Part shown: piece by piece, positions 22,440 through 30,548 of the stretch
How the letters are laid out: the number at the start of each line of letters is the position of its first letter
Numbering within the stretch: the first letter of the stretch is position 1
DNA from: Prochlorococcus sp. AG-355-B23
GTDB lineage: Bacteria > Cyanobacteriota > Cyanobacteriia > PCC-6307 > Cyanobiaceae
Assembly (NCBI GenBank): GCA_003280935.1
Contig: QCDJ01000011.1
Coordinates: forward strand, 1 to 40,246
Length of the DNA: 40,246 bases
Reading direction: 5' to 3'
Notes under the pieces: generated by a model
Seen by the model: only the letters and a program-made list of their open reading frames with translations
What the model was told of the DNA's origin: nothing
Database searches by the model: none
Program-made: the position numbers and the translations under genes

Positions 22440-22700
22440 ATATTTTAAAGTCTATTTACTCATAAACCTAGAATACGTGAATTCGGGGATTTCTCTCGAT
22501 AATTTCAGTCCCTATTGTCGCTAGTAATTATAAAGCGAAGTCTTATCAGACTAATTGATTGAACTTTAATTTTCGAATAATCCCATTCTCAGGAATACGC
22601 TTCCTATATTTTGGAATTTGCTAAATTTCAGGCGGACTATCAATCATTTAGATTGCCTCCGAACTCAACATTTATAAATTACTCCTTTTTATATTTTCAG
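22440..22700 (-). ncRNA. Candidate structured RNA or decayed gene
   Basis: This gap lies between pip and the 60-aa gene and has several hairpins. AGGAA/TTCCT (loop TACGC) is near 22590 and AGTCT/AGACT near 22540. CGATAAT/ATTGTCG near 22500 interleaves with GGGGA/TCCCT, as in a pseudoknot. AGGC...GCCT encloses CAATC/GATTG near 22640. It is richer in G and C than its flanks and ends in the terminator at 22372. The minus strand also holds short stop-broken coding-like stretches (such as QIPKYRKRIPENGIIRKL), so a pseudogene is the alternative. Confidence 0.45.
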
Positions 22701-22808
22701 TAAATCCGTAAATATGCTGATTTACTTTTTTCTTAATTTGTAAGAGGATTTTAATGATCCTTTGTTTTTTATAGATAAATATAAATAATAAAGTCTATAA
22801 TCTCTTAT

Positions 22809-22991
22809 TTATTCAGATTCATAGAGCAAAATAGATTCAATTATTCTTTTATCAATATCAGAAAGTTTATAATCTTCTAATTTCCACTGAACAAATTTTA
22901 CACACTCATCAATAGAAGGATTCTTATCCCGGCACTTACGCCACTCTCTAATCCAATCTGCCAAGGCAAAAGTTATTTTTGTCGTAAGCAT
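22809..22991 (-). CDS. Small hypothetical protein (60 aa)
   Basis: MLTTKITFALADWIREWRKC then SIDECVKFVQWKLEDYKL. Helical and soluble with two cysteines. The ATG at 22991 directly follows the stop of the 46-aa gene; a TTG at 23000 would overlap that gene. Translational coupling is likely. Function unknown. Confidence 0.55.
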   Translation of the reverse strand: MLTTKITFALADWIREWRKCRDKNPSIDECVKFVQWKLEDYKLSDIDKRIIESILLYESE

Positions 22992-22993
22992 AT

Positions 22994-23134
22994 TTACCAA
23001 TCAGGGTAATTAAAATCTCCGCCTATAGGTTCTTCATAAAATTCCCCTTCTTTTATACCTTTATCATATTTTTCAATTATCTTTTTATAAGAAGCTATTG
23101 AGGGAAGTAAATGTCTTATATATATGGGTTCCAT
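22994..23134 (-). CDS. Small hypothetical protein (46 aa)
   Basis: MEPIYIRHLLPSIASYKKII then EGEFYEEPIGGDFNYPDW. A short helix precedes an acidic, aromatic C-terminus. It is the first gene of a two-gene unit with the 60-aa protein. No family recognised. Confidence 0.5.
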   Translation of the reverse strand: MEPIYIRHLLPSIASYKKIIEKYDKGIKEGEFYEEPIGGDFNYPDW

Positions 23135-23208
23135 TGTAATTGTTATAATAGTTTTAATTATTTATTATTTTATATAAGAATTTAATAAATAGATTATTAA
23201 TATGCATT

Positions 23209-23304
23209 ATGGATTTCATCAAAAAGAACAAGATCTTAACAGTAATGGCCGTAATTGCAGTTTTATCATTTGCATTAGAAAAAGCAGGCATAATACACCC
23301 TTAA
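23209..23304 (+). CDS. Membrane mini-protein (31 aa)
   Basis: MDFIKKNKILTVMAVIAVLS then FALEKAGIIHP: a basic start followed by one hydrophobic helix. Probably membrane-inserted. Function unknown; short length keeps confidence low. Confidence 0.45.
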   Translation: MDFIKKNKILTVMAVIAVLSFALEKAGIIHP

Positions 23305-23511
23305 AATAATTAATTTCATTTGTTAGATACTTCCTAATGAAATAAGTAAACCGATACTATTACTGCAAAAATAAGCAATGGAGATAATAATGTAAAAATT
23401 AAAGTTGAAAGATTAATCAGCATAAATTTTAAATAAATAAACAAATTTAATAAACATCACTTTTAAGCATTTGCAATAAGTAAAATTTAAATTATTACGA
23501 TTTAAAAAAAT

Positions 23512-23709
23512 TTGAATAAAGAAAGATATAAAGAAGAATATGAAGAGGGGTCAGACTTACTATGGCCTAGTGATAAAGAAGATAAAATAACTCGGAAATT
23601 TTATAAAGATTTATCTGATCTTTCAAAAAACATAAACTATAGTAAAAAGAAAAAGCTAAAACTTTTTGAACAAGTAGTTAGAATAATAAAAGGCAAAGGC
23701 TGGGATTAA
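23512..23709 (+). CDS. Charged hypothetical protein (65 aa), TTG start
   Basis: MNKERYKEEYEEGSDLLWPS, then a lysine-rich helix ending IIKGKGWD. Only TTG is available as start. It lies 17 bp before the CAAX-protease gene and may share its transcript. No recognised domain. Confidence 0.5.
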   Translation: MNKERYKEEYEEGSDLLWPSDKEDKITRKFYKDLSDLSKNINYSKKKKLKLFEQVVRIIKGKGWD

Positions 23710-23726
23710 TTAATATTCAAACTAAA

Positions 23727-24575
23727 ATGAAAAATTTAATGATATTAATTAAAAGTTTTTTTCTTTTAAGACCAAGATTTTTATCCACTATATTTTTTAT
23801 TCCAATTCTTTATGGCATTGGCTGGGCTTTATCTCAGCCACTTCTATTGTTTAATTTTGAAGAAGAAAATTTATCCTTAATTGGAACTATTATTACTTTC
23901 TTTCTTTTTATCTTTTTACTCCCATATTGGTTTTATATTAAACGAAACAAATCAAGTGCTTGGGTACTTCTTGGGATAACTAAAGACAAATTTTTAAAAA
24001 ACTTTGTCAATTTTTCTAAAGGTATCTTATTTTCCTTAGTTTTAATAATTCTAATTCTGGTACCACTATTGCAAAAAAATTATATTTCTTGGATAGGTGA
24101 ATTCTCGCCAATAATATTATTAAATTCTATTGTACTGGGATTAGGTGTTGGATTCGCAGAGGAAATAATTTTTAGAGGATGGTTACTAGAAGAACTAAAA
24201 TTTGAATATGGTACAAAAATATCAATAGCTTTACAAGCTATAGTTTTTAGCTTTGTTCATAATTTATCAAATGACATATTTTGGAACATAATAGGATTAC
24301 GTTTAGGATTTATTTTACTTGGGATATTTCTATCATTAGTCAAAATTAGAGATAAAGGTTCTCTATGGAATTGCATAGGACTTCATGGGGGACTTGTGGG
24401 TATTTGGTTTTTTATAAATAACGGATTAATAGAATTCAAAGAAAATACACCTTCTTTCTTAGCAGGTCCTTTTACACAAAATATTCCAAACCCAATCGGA
24501 AGCTTTAGTGCAATTTTAATATTACTTTTGTTATGTATTTTTTATGCACTAAAATCAAAAAAAAAATTTCCTTAG
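23727..24575 (+). CDS. CPBP-family intramembrane metalloprotease (CAAX/Abi type)
   Basis: A 282-residue protein with about seven membrane spans. The CPBP motifs are present: GFAEEIIFRGWLLEEL with the glutamate pair E145/E146 and Arg150, then FSFVHN with His178. A third motif histidine is in LHGGLVG. These enzymes cleave or modify membrane proteins and are related to Rce1 and bacteriocin-immunity proteins; substrate unknown. Full length. Confidence 0.87.
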   Translation: MKNLMILIKSFFLLRPRFLSTIFFIPILYGIGWALSQPLLLFNFEEENLSLIGTIITFFLFIFLLPYWFYIKRNKSSAWVLLGITKDKFLKNFVNFSKGILFSLVLIILILVPLLQKNYISWIGEFSPIILLNSIVLGLGVGFAEEIIFRGWLLEELKFEYGTKISIALQAIVFSFVHNLSNDIFWNIIGLRLGFILLGIFLSLVKIRDKGSLWNCIGLHGGLVGIWFFINNGLIEFKENTPSFLAGPFTQNIPNPIGSFSAILILLLLCIFYALKSKKKFP

Positions 24576-24650
24576 ACGTTTTAATTAGATATAAATACCG
24601 ATTGATTTTTGATTGGTAATTGTCAGATTAAAATAAAGCTTAATTCTCAT

Positions 24651-24815
24651 ATGAACTTTGAGGCAGGAATAAGATTTATTGTCTTTTTAGTAATTTTTGG
24701 AGTTACAAACTATCTAATGATGTTGAGAAGATATGAAAACGACATCAAAAAAAAGAAATATTTACAACAGGAAAAAATTTCCAGGCTATACCCTAAAGGT
24801 TCATTTATTTTCTGA
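24651..24815 (+). CDS. Single-span membrane mini-protein (54 aa)
   Basis: MNFEAGIRFIVFLVIFGVTN then a basic cytosolic tail (YENDIKKKKYLQQEKI). I prefer ATG 24651 to the upstream in-frame start at 24609, which adds an unlikely 14-residue tail. Function unknown. Confidence 0.5.
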   Translation: MNFEAGIRFIVFLVIFGVTNYLMMLRRYENDIKKKKYLQQEKISRLYPKGSFIF

Positions 24816-24842
24816 AATTAAAAAAGTTTTTGTAAAATCTAC

Positions 24843-25091
24843 TCACCATTTTTTATTAGTTTTTTGCCAACCTTCATTTAACAATTTTTGCCACAATAAT
24901 CTTGCTTCTTCTATAAAAATTTTTTTTCTAGTTTTCATCAAAGGAGGATTTTCTCCATGTATTCCCATAATAATTCCTTCTTCAATAAACATATAATCAA
25001 TAGATTTATCAGAATGATCATTATCTTTGTAGAAACGCATCACCCCTACAAAATTGGAGTCTATTAACCAGAAATCATTAGTTGAATTCAA
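24843..25091 (-). CDS. DUF1651 family protein (82 aa)
   Basis: It shows the DUF1651 pattern common in marine picocyanobacteria: WLIDSNFVGVMRFYKDNDHS, GENPPLMKTRKKIFIEEARL and the end LWQKLLNEGW. Soluble and of unknown function. Complete with ATG start; convergent with the 54-aa membrane gene. Confidence 0.8.
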   Translation of the reverse strand: MNSTNDFWLIDSNFVGVMRFYKDNDHSDKSIDYMFIEEGIIMGIHGENPPLMKTRKKIFIEEARLLWQKLLNEGWQKTNKKW

Positions 25092-25163
25092 TAAACCAAA
25101 AATTAAATTAAATTTATCACATTTTTAGTTGCAATCTACGAGGAAAATATTTATTTAGTTTAT

Positions 25164-25592
25164 TCATATTTGATACGTTTTTTCTTTTTGTCTACTTTTT
25201 TTCAATTCGCCACGTTTTTTCTTAACCTCAACTCTTTTCTTTTGTGATGCTTTAGTGGGTTGTGTAGATTTTCTTAATTTAAATGGTTTATTTAAAGCAT
25301 CTTTTAGGATTGAACTAAATTTCATTAAAGCTAGCTGCCTATTTAATAATTGATTTCTGTGTTCTTGAACCGCTAAACGTAAGCTATTATTCACTAATTT
25401 GGATTTCAAGTTTCTCTTAAGAATTTCTTTCTGATAATCATTTAATACTTTGGAATCTTCTAAATTAAAAATAATCTCTACTCTACTTTCAATTTTATTT
25501 ACATTTTGTCCTCCAGGACCGGAGGATCTAGAAAATCGCCACTTAATTTCGTTGGATGGTATTACTAATGTTTTAGTAATTTTTAAATCCAT
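25164..25592 (-). CDS. arfB: GGQ-domain peptidyl-tRNA hydrolase (ArfB-like)
   Basis: A 142-residue class I release-factor-like protein. The catalytic SSGPGGQNVNKIESRVE has GGQ at residues 27-29. A lysine-rich C-terminal tail (KASQKKRVEVKKKRGELKKS) is the feature that lets ArfB/YaeJ enter the empty mRNA channel of stalled ribosomes. Known role: rescue of ribosomes lacking a stop codon. Normal length for the family. Confidence 0.88.
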   Translation of the reverse strand: MDLKITKTLVIPSNEIKWRFSRSSGPGGQNVNKIESRVEIIFNLEDSKVLNDYQKEILKRNLKSKLVNNSLRLAVQEHRNQLLNRQLALMKFSSILKDALNKPFKLRKSTQPTKASQKKRVEVKKKRGELKKSRQKEKTYQI

Positions 25593-25658
25593 TTTTATTT
25601 CTTTTTGATTTAGATCTTTAGAATCATTTCCTTAATACTTTAAAACATATCTTGAAAT

Positions 25659-26033
25659 TTGATCGGTAAATACTGGGAGGTTAAGTTAGGTAAACCGAAA
25701 TTCGGTGTATTTGCCGTATCAATATCTTCGGTATTTATCCTTTCATATTTGAAAGAATTATCAGATATTGAGTTTGTACTAATTCAAAGGTCACTTATGT
25801 ATTCAATGTTTGATCTTCTTTTTGAAACACCTTCATATCGCCCAGTATATGTTATTTCTGATAGTGAAATGAAGGAGTTAAAGAAAAACCAACATCAAGA
25901 AGAGCTTGATGAAATTACAAAACAAAAAGTAAGACTTGAAGATGCTTTTAAAGCTCAACTAAAACATCTTGAAGAGAGAGAAAAAGAAGTAAAAAAAGAA
26001 CTTAAAGTACTCACAGCTTCAAAAGATAAATAA
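25659..26033 (+). CDS. Coiled-coil hypothetical protein (124 aa)
   Basis: The first half is hydrophobic with aromatic residues (FAVSISSVFILSYLKELSD). The second is a long charged coiled coil (KKNQHQEELDEITKQKVRLE and onward). The only upstream start is TTG at 25659; an internal ATG at 25797 is possible. A terminator follows 27 bp after the stop. No family recognised. Confidence 0.55.
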   Translation: MIGKYWEVKLGKPKFGVFAVSISSVFILSYLKELSDIEFVLIQRSLMYSMFDLLFETPSYRPVYVISDSEMKELKKNQHQEELDEITKQKVRLEDAFKAQLKHLEEREKEVKKELKVLTASKDK

Positions 26034-26060
26034 TTTTTTTTTAGAGAAATTATTTTTTCC

Positions 26061-26086
26061 AAAGACGGTTTTTAACCGTCTTTTTT
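26061..26086 (+). terminator. Rho-independent terminator
   Basis: AAAGACGGTT pairs with AACCGTCTTT around a TTT loop and is followed by Ts. Ends the 124-aa gene transcript. Confidence 0.9.
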
Positions 26087-26152
26087 AATTCTTTTAATCT
26101 TAAGGAATCCATTAAATCCACAGATTTTAAAAATATTTTCCATAATTAAAAA

Positions 26153-26257
26153 ATGAATAACAATAAAGAAAAAATTAGGATGTTCTTACCCTTTAGCTGG
26201 GTAATTTGTGCAGCAATATCTTTTGCTTATATAAATTCACATTTAATAAATACCTAA
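26153..26257 (+). CDS. Membrane mini-protein (34 aa)
   Basis: MNNNKEKIRMFLPFSWVICA then AISFAYINSHLINT: one hydrophobic segment. Stop is 5 bp before the next gene's ATG, which suggests a joint message. Unknown function. Confidence 0.45.
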   Translation: MNNNKEKIRMFLPFSWVICAAISFAYINSHLINT

Positions 26258-26262
26258 TATAT

Positions 26263-26607
26263 ATGTCTTATCCCTCAAGAGATGAAATACTTGCATCTTC
26301 AAAAGGGTGGGTAGCATCTTTTTTAAATTTTCTTCCTGGTTTAGGATCGGGTTACTTATATCAAAGAAGATGGAAACCCTATTTTTTTACCATCACTGCT
26401 AGTACTGTATGGTTCGCTTTAGGTTTTTTTTTACAAGGAGATTCAGAACCCTCTCAAAGTGAACAAATAATTGGAATTTCTGTTCTTTTTTTTATATCAA
26501 TAGTTACAGTTATAGAAGCCAACTTGGCTTTCAAAAAAGCAAGTAATAAAACAAAAGCTGAAAAAGAGAAAATAATTTCTTCTGAAAAAAAAGGATGGTT
26601 TAAATAA
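26263..26607 (+). CDS. Small integral membrane protein (114 aa)
   Basis: MSYPSRDEILASSKGWVASF opens a protein with about three hydrophobic segments and a GLGSGYLYQRRWKPYFF turn. That turn recalls the glycine-tyrosine-tyrosine-type motif of TM2-like small membrane proteins. A basic C-terminal tail follows. ATG 26263 is preferred to 26206 because the upstream extension lacks protein-like composition and overlaps the 34-aa gene. Function unknown. Confidence 0.65.
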   Translation: MSYPSRDEILASSKGWVASFLNFLPGLGSGYLYQRRWKPYFFTITASTVWFALGFFLQGDSEPSQSEQIIGISVLFFISIVTVIEANLAFKKASNKTKAEKEKIISSEKKGWFK

Positions 26608-26711
26608 TTCAAAAAATTAGATCTAAAAAAATATTTAATTAGTTCTCAGTTTCTTAATTTAAATAAATAATTACCATAAATGATATTTAAGATAATTTAA
26701 AAAAAATTTTT

Positions 26712-26984
26712 TTAATTATAAAAAAATAAAATTTCCTTTTCTTTAAGACCTTCCCATCCAGAGTCTATTAATAATTGATTCAATGTTTCTTTATCAAAAT
26801 GCTTAGAACCTGTTTTGACGCATCTATTTCTCATTGATTTTTTAACACCACTTCTTTGTCTTTTATTCTCCTCATCCATAATTCTATTGTATAGATCTAG
26901 CATTTTTTGAGGGATTGGAGTACCGTCAAGATCAACTCCATTTTCAATAGCAAGATCAACAGCCTGCATTCCCATTTTCTTCAT
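26712..26984 (-). CDS. Conserved hypothetical protein (90 aa)
   Basis: Starting at ATG 26984 (MKKMGMQAVDLAIENGVDLD), the protein has PIPQKMLDLYNRIMDEENKR and two cysteine-free basic helices with one Cys, then LLIDSGWEGLKEKEI. The upstream extension to 27020 (FYYGFSFFFKY) looks artefactual. Soluble, no known domain. Confidence 0.6.
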   Translation of the reverse strand: MKKMGMQAVDLAIENGVDLDGTPIPQKMLDLYNRIMDEENKRQRSGVKKSMRNRCVKTGSKHFDKETLNQLLIDSGWEGLKEKEILFFYN

Positions 26985-27053
26985 ATATTTAAAAAAAAAG
27001 CTGAAACCATAATAAAACAAAAGTTATAAATCTAAAATTCTTTGAATAATAAT

Positions 27054-27503
27054 TTATTGATTTTGAATTTCCTTAAGTACTCTAATTGCCTCTTTAATGT
27101 GTTCAGGACCATTCAATAAATCTCTAAAAATATGCCTAACTGTCCCTTTGCGATCGATAACGTAAGTTACCCTACCATCCATAAAACCTAATACTTTAGG
27201 AACTTTAAAAGTTTTCCTAAGAGCGTCATTCGTATCACAAAGTAATGGATATTGTAATTTATTTTTATTGGCAAATGCTAAATGACTTGAGGTACTTCCA
27301 TTACTTACTCCCCAAACTTGTGCACCTAATACTTTAAATAAGTCATACTTATCTCTAAATCCGCAAACTTCTATAGTGCAACCTGGAGTATCATCTTTTG
27401 GATAAAAGAACAAAACAAGGGGATTTTTTAATCCCTTATTTGATCGTTTAACTCCATTTTGATCCAGTAAAGAAAATTCTGGAATTTTATCTCCAATCTT
27501 CAC
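27054..27503 (-). CDS. bcp: Peroxiredoxin Q/BCP
   Basis: A 149-residue thiol peroxidase. The peroxidatic cysteine is in PKDDTPGCTIEVC (Cys42) and the resolving cysteine five residues later (Cys47), the arrangement of bacterioferritin-comigratory protein. It reduces peroxides and lipid hydroperoxides in the cytosol with thioredoxin. VIDRKGTVRHIFRD near the C-terminus is the usual strand. Useful under light-driven oxidative stress. Confidence 0.95.
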   Translation of the reverse strand: MKIGDKIPEFSLLDQNGVKRSNKGLKNPLVLFFYPKDDTPGCTIEVCGFRDKYDLFKVLGAQVWGVSNGSTSSHLAFANKNKLQYPLLCDTNDALRKTFKVPKVLGFMDGRVTYVIDRKGTVRHIFRDLLNGPEHIKEAIRVLKEIQNQ

Positions 27504-27652
27504 AATTATTCTTATAAAGTTCCATATTAGAGGTTAATATGTTTTTTTTGTGGCCTTAAAGTAAATAACAGGGATTAAAGTCAATTTTTTTGTTTTAAAA
27601 GATACTAAAAAATTATTGAAATAAACTAAGGTGAATTTATTAATTCAATAAT

Positions 27653-27787
27653 ATGGAATTAATAATTTATATTTTTTTATTTCTTCTTCTTTTTTTAGGA
27701 GTTATTTTTAATTTAAAAATAACTAATTTCAAAAAAGTTAAAGAAATACGAAACAAAGCTAAAGGTTATTCAAAAAAGAATAATTAA
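27653..27787 (+). CDS. Single-span membrane mini-protein (44 aa)
   Basis: MELIIYIFLFLLLFLGVIFN then a basic tail (KKVKEIRNKAKGYSKKN). N-terminal hydrophobic helix and cytosolic lysine-rich end. Unknown function. Confidence 0.45.
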   Translation: MELIIYIFLFLLLFLGVIFNLKITNFKKVKEIRNKAKGYSKKNN

Positions 27788-27803
27788 ATATGTATTACTA
27801 AGA

Positions 27804-28043
27804 TTAAAATTCAATTTTTTCATTTGGAGTAAATACTGAGCAATATTTTTTTACTAGGTCCTTTGGCTCACTAGTGGAAGAATTCGTTAATTTTAATTTT
27901 AGTTTTTCTATAGCCTCATTAGCATTAATCTCACCGAGTCGATATCTTGCACAAGTATCCAATACTTTAAACATTTTTGTGGTAACGGCTTCAGCTGGAT
28001 AAATTAGAAAAAAAAGGTAAAAAACAACAAATAAGTACTTCAT
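27804..28043 (-). CDS. Small exported two-cysteine protein (79 aa)
   Basis: A cleavable signal peptide (ending PAEA, about residue 19) precedes TTKMFKVLDTCARYRLGEIN, ANEAIEKLKLKL and YCSVFTPNE. The paired cysteines and the IN..EAI..L pattern match the lipoprotein at 5735-5983. Presumably periplasmic; function unknown. Confidence 0.65.
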   Translation of the reverse strand: MKYLFVVFYLFFLIYPAEAVTTKMFKVLDTCARYRLGEINANEAIEKLKLKLTNSSTSEPKDLVKKYCSVFTPNEKIEF

Positions 28044-28220
28044 TTTTTTTGATAATAGATATTAAGCGAATAGTTTCAATAATTTAGAAAATAATTAATT
28101 TATAAGAAGATTAAAATTTAATAGAATAATCTAATTCGAGGAGAATCTAAGATTTCTATAAGTAAATAATAAAAGAAATTAAGATAAAATAAGTGATAGT
28201 AATAGATAATCTCTGTGAAA

Positions 28221-28358
28221 ATGAGAAAATTAATAGATAAACATAAAACTCTTATAAATTGGTACCAAAAAAAATTTAAATTGAGTGATTATCAATTACT
28301 TTGGTTAGTTTTCTTTAAAGGAGTATTAATAACAATAATATTTTTCAAAATTTTTTAA
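28221..28358 (+). CDS. Membrane mini-protein (45 aa)
   Basis: MRKLIDKHKTLINWYQKKFK then LLWLVFFKGVLITIIFFKIF. A basic N-terminal half and one C-terminal membrane helix. ATG 28221 or GTG 28215 could start it. Unknown function. Confidence 0.45.
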   Translation: MRKLIDKHKTLINWYQKKFKLSDYQLLWLVFFKGVLITIIFFKIF

Positions 28359-28448
28359 TATTAAAAAAGCTTTTCCAAGAATGAAATTTTCACATGATTT
28401 GACTATATTTAATAGTAGATTTCCTAATTAGTTAAATAGTTATCAGTT

Positions 28449-28715
28449 ATGAATATTTTTGGTGTAGGTTTGCCTGAAGTTACTGTAATACTTATCTTAG
28501 CTCTTTTAATTTTTGGTCCCAAAAAGCTTCCAGAATTAGGAAAACAACTTGGCAAAACTTTGAAAAGTCTTAAAAAAGCGTCGAATGAATTTCAAAATGA
28601 AATCGATCAAGTTATGAACGAAGAAGATAAAGATGAATCTCTTAAATCTATAGAAAGCAATCAAACCAATGAAATTAATCAAGAAAAAATAGATTCAGAA
28701 AACAGCAAAAAATAA
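28449..28715 (+). CDS. tatA: Sec-independent translocase subunit TatA
   Basis: An 88-residue protein. N-terminal membrane helix (GVGLPEVTVILILALLIFG), the hinge FGPKKLPELGKQLGKTLKSL and an acidic C-terminal tail are the TatA/TatE pattern. TatA oligomers make the channel for folded proteins with twin-arginine signals across the inner or thylakoid membrane. Four bases before the next gene; no tatC in the window. Confidence 0.92.
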   Translation: MNIFGVGLPEVTVILILALLIFGPKKLPELGKQLGKTLKSLKKASNEFQNEIDQVMNEEDKDESLKSIESNQTNEINQEKIDSENSKK

Positions 28716-28719
28716 TATT

Positions 28720-29112
28720 TTGGATAGGCCCATAACCCCCATAGACGAATTTGAAAGAGCATTAGATAAAGCAGCTCTTACTAAAGAAGAATATGAATTA
28801 ATAGACTACATCCGCTATACAAGTGTTTTTACGCAGCCTAGTCTTATTAAAGATTTAAAAAGGCCATCAAAGCCTCCTCTTTTGTCAGTTCTATGTCAAA
28901 TTTGCAGAAAAATTGGTTCGGAGATGCCAGATCATTTCAAAAAAGTAATTGAGTGGTCAATTGAAATAAGTGATCACAATGCAAAATGGGATGCTCATTT
29001 AATTTGCGCAGAAGCATTGAATATAGACAAAATCCCATTAAGTCCTATTCATGGAACAACTTTATTTGATGTTCTTGTTGTACACAAAGAATTATTTCTT
29101 GGATTTGATTAA
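28720..29112 (+). CDS. Conserved hypothetical protein (130 aa), TTG start
   Basis: It begins MDRPITPIDEFERALDKAAL and contains SVLCQICRKIGSEMPDHFKK and WDAHLICAEALNIDKIPLSP. Soluble and helical with three cysteines. Directly downstream of tatA, so cotranscribed. I recognise no defined domain; the even composition and length suggest a core cyanobacterial protein. Confidence 0.7.
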   Translation: MDRPITPIDEFERALDKAALTKEEYELIDYIRYTSVFTQPSLIKDLKRPSKPPLLSVLCQICRKIGSEMPDHFKKVIEWSIEISDHNAKWDAHLICAEALNIDKIPLSPIHGTTLFDVLVVHKELFLGFD

Positions 29113-29113
29113 A

Positions 29114-29431
29114 TTAATCATCTAAAGGCACAGAATCAGTATCTATAACTTCCGAATCATCATACTTATTTATTTTATTTTCAATCCAGTTATTTATATA
29201 ACTAACTAAAGGCAATGAACCTCTAAAAATAAAAATAGAGGTAGGCAAAGCGCTTAATAAACCTACTACAGGACTTTTAAAAAGTAATCTTCCGGCTTTT
29301 ATGTTAAATAAAATAATTAGCGCTGAGGGAACTATAACTTTAACAACTGTTTTGAGCGCCTCAAGCCAACCGACACGATATATCCACCAAATTAAAATTA
29401 TGCCAACTATATAGAGGAATAAGTAAGTCAT
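29114..29431 (-). CDS. Small membrane protein (105 aa)
   Basis: Two to three hydrophobic segments (YLFLYIVGIILIWWIYRVGW and IVPSALIILFNIKAGRLLF) and an acidic tail (DSEVIDTDSVPLDD). Convergent with the 130-aa gene, one base apart. Function unknown. Confidence 0.6.
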   Translation of the reverse strand: MTYLFLYIVGIILIWWIYRVGWLEALKTVVKVIVPSALIILFNIKAGRLLFKSPVVGLLSALPTSIFIFRGSLPLVSYINNWIENKINKYDDSEVIDTDSVPLDD

Positions 29432-29522
29432 AAAATTAGTATAATGATTATCTATTTATCTTGTTCTTGCTAAGAAAAAGATTTTATAAATTTCTTTAAC
29501 ATCAATCAATCAAATTCTTGTA

Positions 29523-29738
29523 ATGAGTTTTTCTGAAATAAGAAAATTTTTAATTAAGATGCAATCTGATGAAGAATTAAAAAAGCAGGTTACTACATCC
29601 TCTACAGCAGATGATGTAGCCCTAATAGGTCAACGCTTAGGTTATGACTTTTCAGGAGATGATCTCTTAAGATTTAATGGACAAAAAGTTGATAAAGTTA
29701 CCGTAAGAAAGGTAGATCATCCAGGAGAATACCACTAA
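29523..29738 (+). CDS. Nif11-domain peptide (71 aa)
   Basis: MSFSEIRKFLIKMQSDEELK, then STADDVALIGQRLGYDFSGD is the Nif11 pattern (helix, DEEL, then ADDV..IG..LGY-F). Nif11 leaders precede modified peptides such as prochlorosins, but here the C-terminus (RKVDHPGEYH) lacks a double-glycine cleavage site and a Cys/Ser/Thr-rich core. No lanthionine synthetase or transporter is adjacent. It may be a stand-alone Nif11 protein. Confidence 0.75.
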   Translation: MSFSEIRKFLIKMQSDEELKKQVTTSSTADDVALIGQRLGYDFSGDDLLRFNGQKVDKVTVRKVDHPGEYH

Positions 29739-29739
29739 A

Positions 29740-30225
29740 TTAAGACTTAACCCATATTGCAAGCCCTCCGCCTCTGCCCCGAGCACATAACCAATTATCT
29801 TTAGTGCTAATTCCTACAAGTGAGAAAAAAGGCATTTTTTTATCTTCTGGTTTTTTTAATTCTTTATTAAATATAGGAAAATTACTAATACTAATTTTCA
29901 ATTCTTCAAAATAGAAAGCCAATAGAGGTCTAATCCCTTTTAATTCTGCGCTACCTAAAAAAGTAATATTTAATAATCCTAAATTAATTGAATTTTTTAT
30001 TTCATAATTTATTTGATCCTCTTTATTTTTACTTTTCAATTCGAGTCTTGCCGACAATACTTGGAGAATCGAACTGGGTATATTTTTGATTTCATCTGAC
30101 TCCTTTCCCCATACATACTTAAACTTCCATATTCCTAACAATTCCTCATATACAATTCCACTACCATTTTTTTGGGAATTTTTTTCTAATAGTTTTAATT
30201 CATTAATATCAGGAAAGTGTTTCAT
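29740..30225 (-). CDS. Conserved cyanobacterial protein, possibly fibrillin/PAP-like (161 aa)
   Basis: MKHFPDINELKLLEKNSQKN is followed by an EELLGIWKFKYVWG start of a beta-rich domain, RPLLAFYFEEL, and a conserved end WLCARGRGGGLAIW. The order (N-terminal helix, LLG-W-F, then a strand-rich core) recalls plastid-lipid-associated/fibrillin proteins, but this is a weak match. Start ATG 30225 is preferred; an upstream start at 30249 adds eight residues. Soluble; no signal peptide. Confidence 0.6.
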   Translation of the reverse strand: MKHFPDINELKLLEKNSQKNGSGIVYEELLGIWKFKYVWGKESDEIKNIPSSILQVLSARLELKSKNKEDQINYEIKNSINLGLLNITFLGSAELKGIRPLLAFYFEELKISISNFPIFNKELKKPEDKKMPFFSLVGISTKDNWLCARGRGGGLAIWVKS

Positions 30226-30341
30226 AATAGATCTTAATCTAAGAATCAAATACTAAGATAACTTCATAAAAAATGTTCTTAGTTAAAAAATCTCTCCAAA
30301 AAGATTTCTTTATTTCAAAATATTTCCAAAAAAATAATTTC

Positions 30342-30509
30342 ATGGCACACATAAGGAACAAGATCTCGTTAAAATGTTTACATATAGTAACTAAATCAAT
30401 GGATTTCATCTCTAAAAGTCAAGGATACATTCCTCTAAAAGCAGTCCCTTACATATTTTTCCTAGCTGTTGTACTAAGTATTACAACTTCAACTAATACA
30501 TTTGTCTAA
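30342..30509 (+). CDS. Small membrane protein (55 aa)
   Basis: MAHIRNKISLKCLHIVTKSM, then a C-terminal hydrophobic helix (VPYIFFLAVVLSITTS). Alternative starts at 30273 (78 aa) and 30399 (36 aa) exist. It is 39 bp ahead of the oxidoreductase gene. Function unknown. Confidence 0.4.
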   Translation: MAHIRNKISLKCLHIVTKSMDFISKSQGYIPLKAVPYIFFLAVVLSITTSTNTFV

Positions 30510-30548
30510 AACTAATTAGTTTTGCGAGAAGAGTAAAGTAAATATTCA

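Noticed and set aside
22440..22700. tmRNA (ssrA) as the explanation for the structured region
   Set aside because: I looked for a typical picocyanobacterial tag sequence and for a tRNA-like end and found neither.
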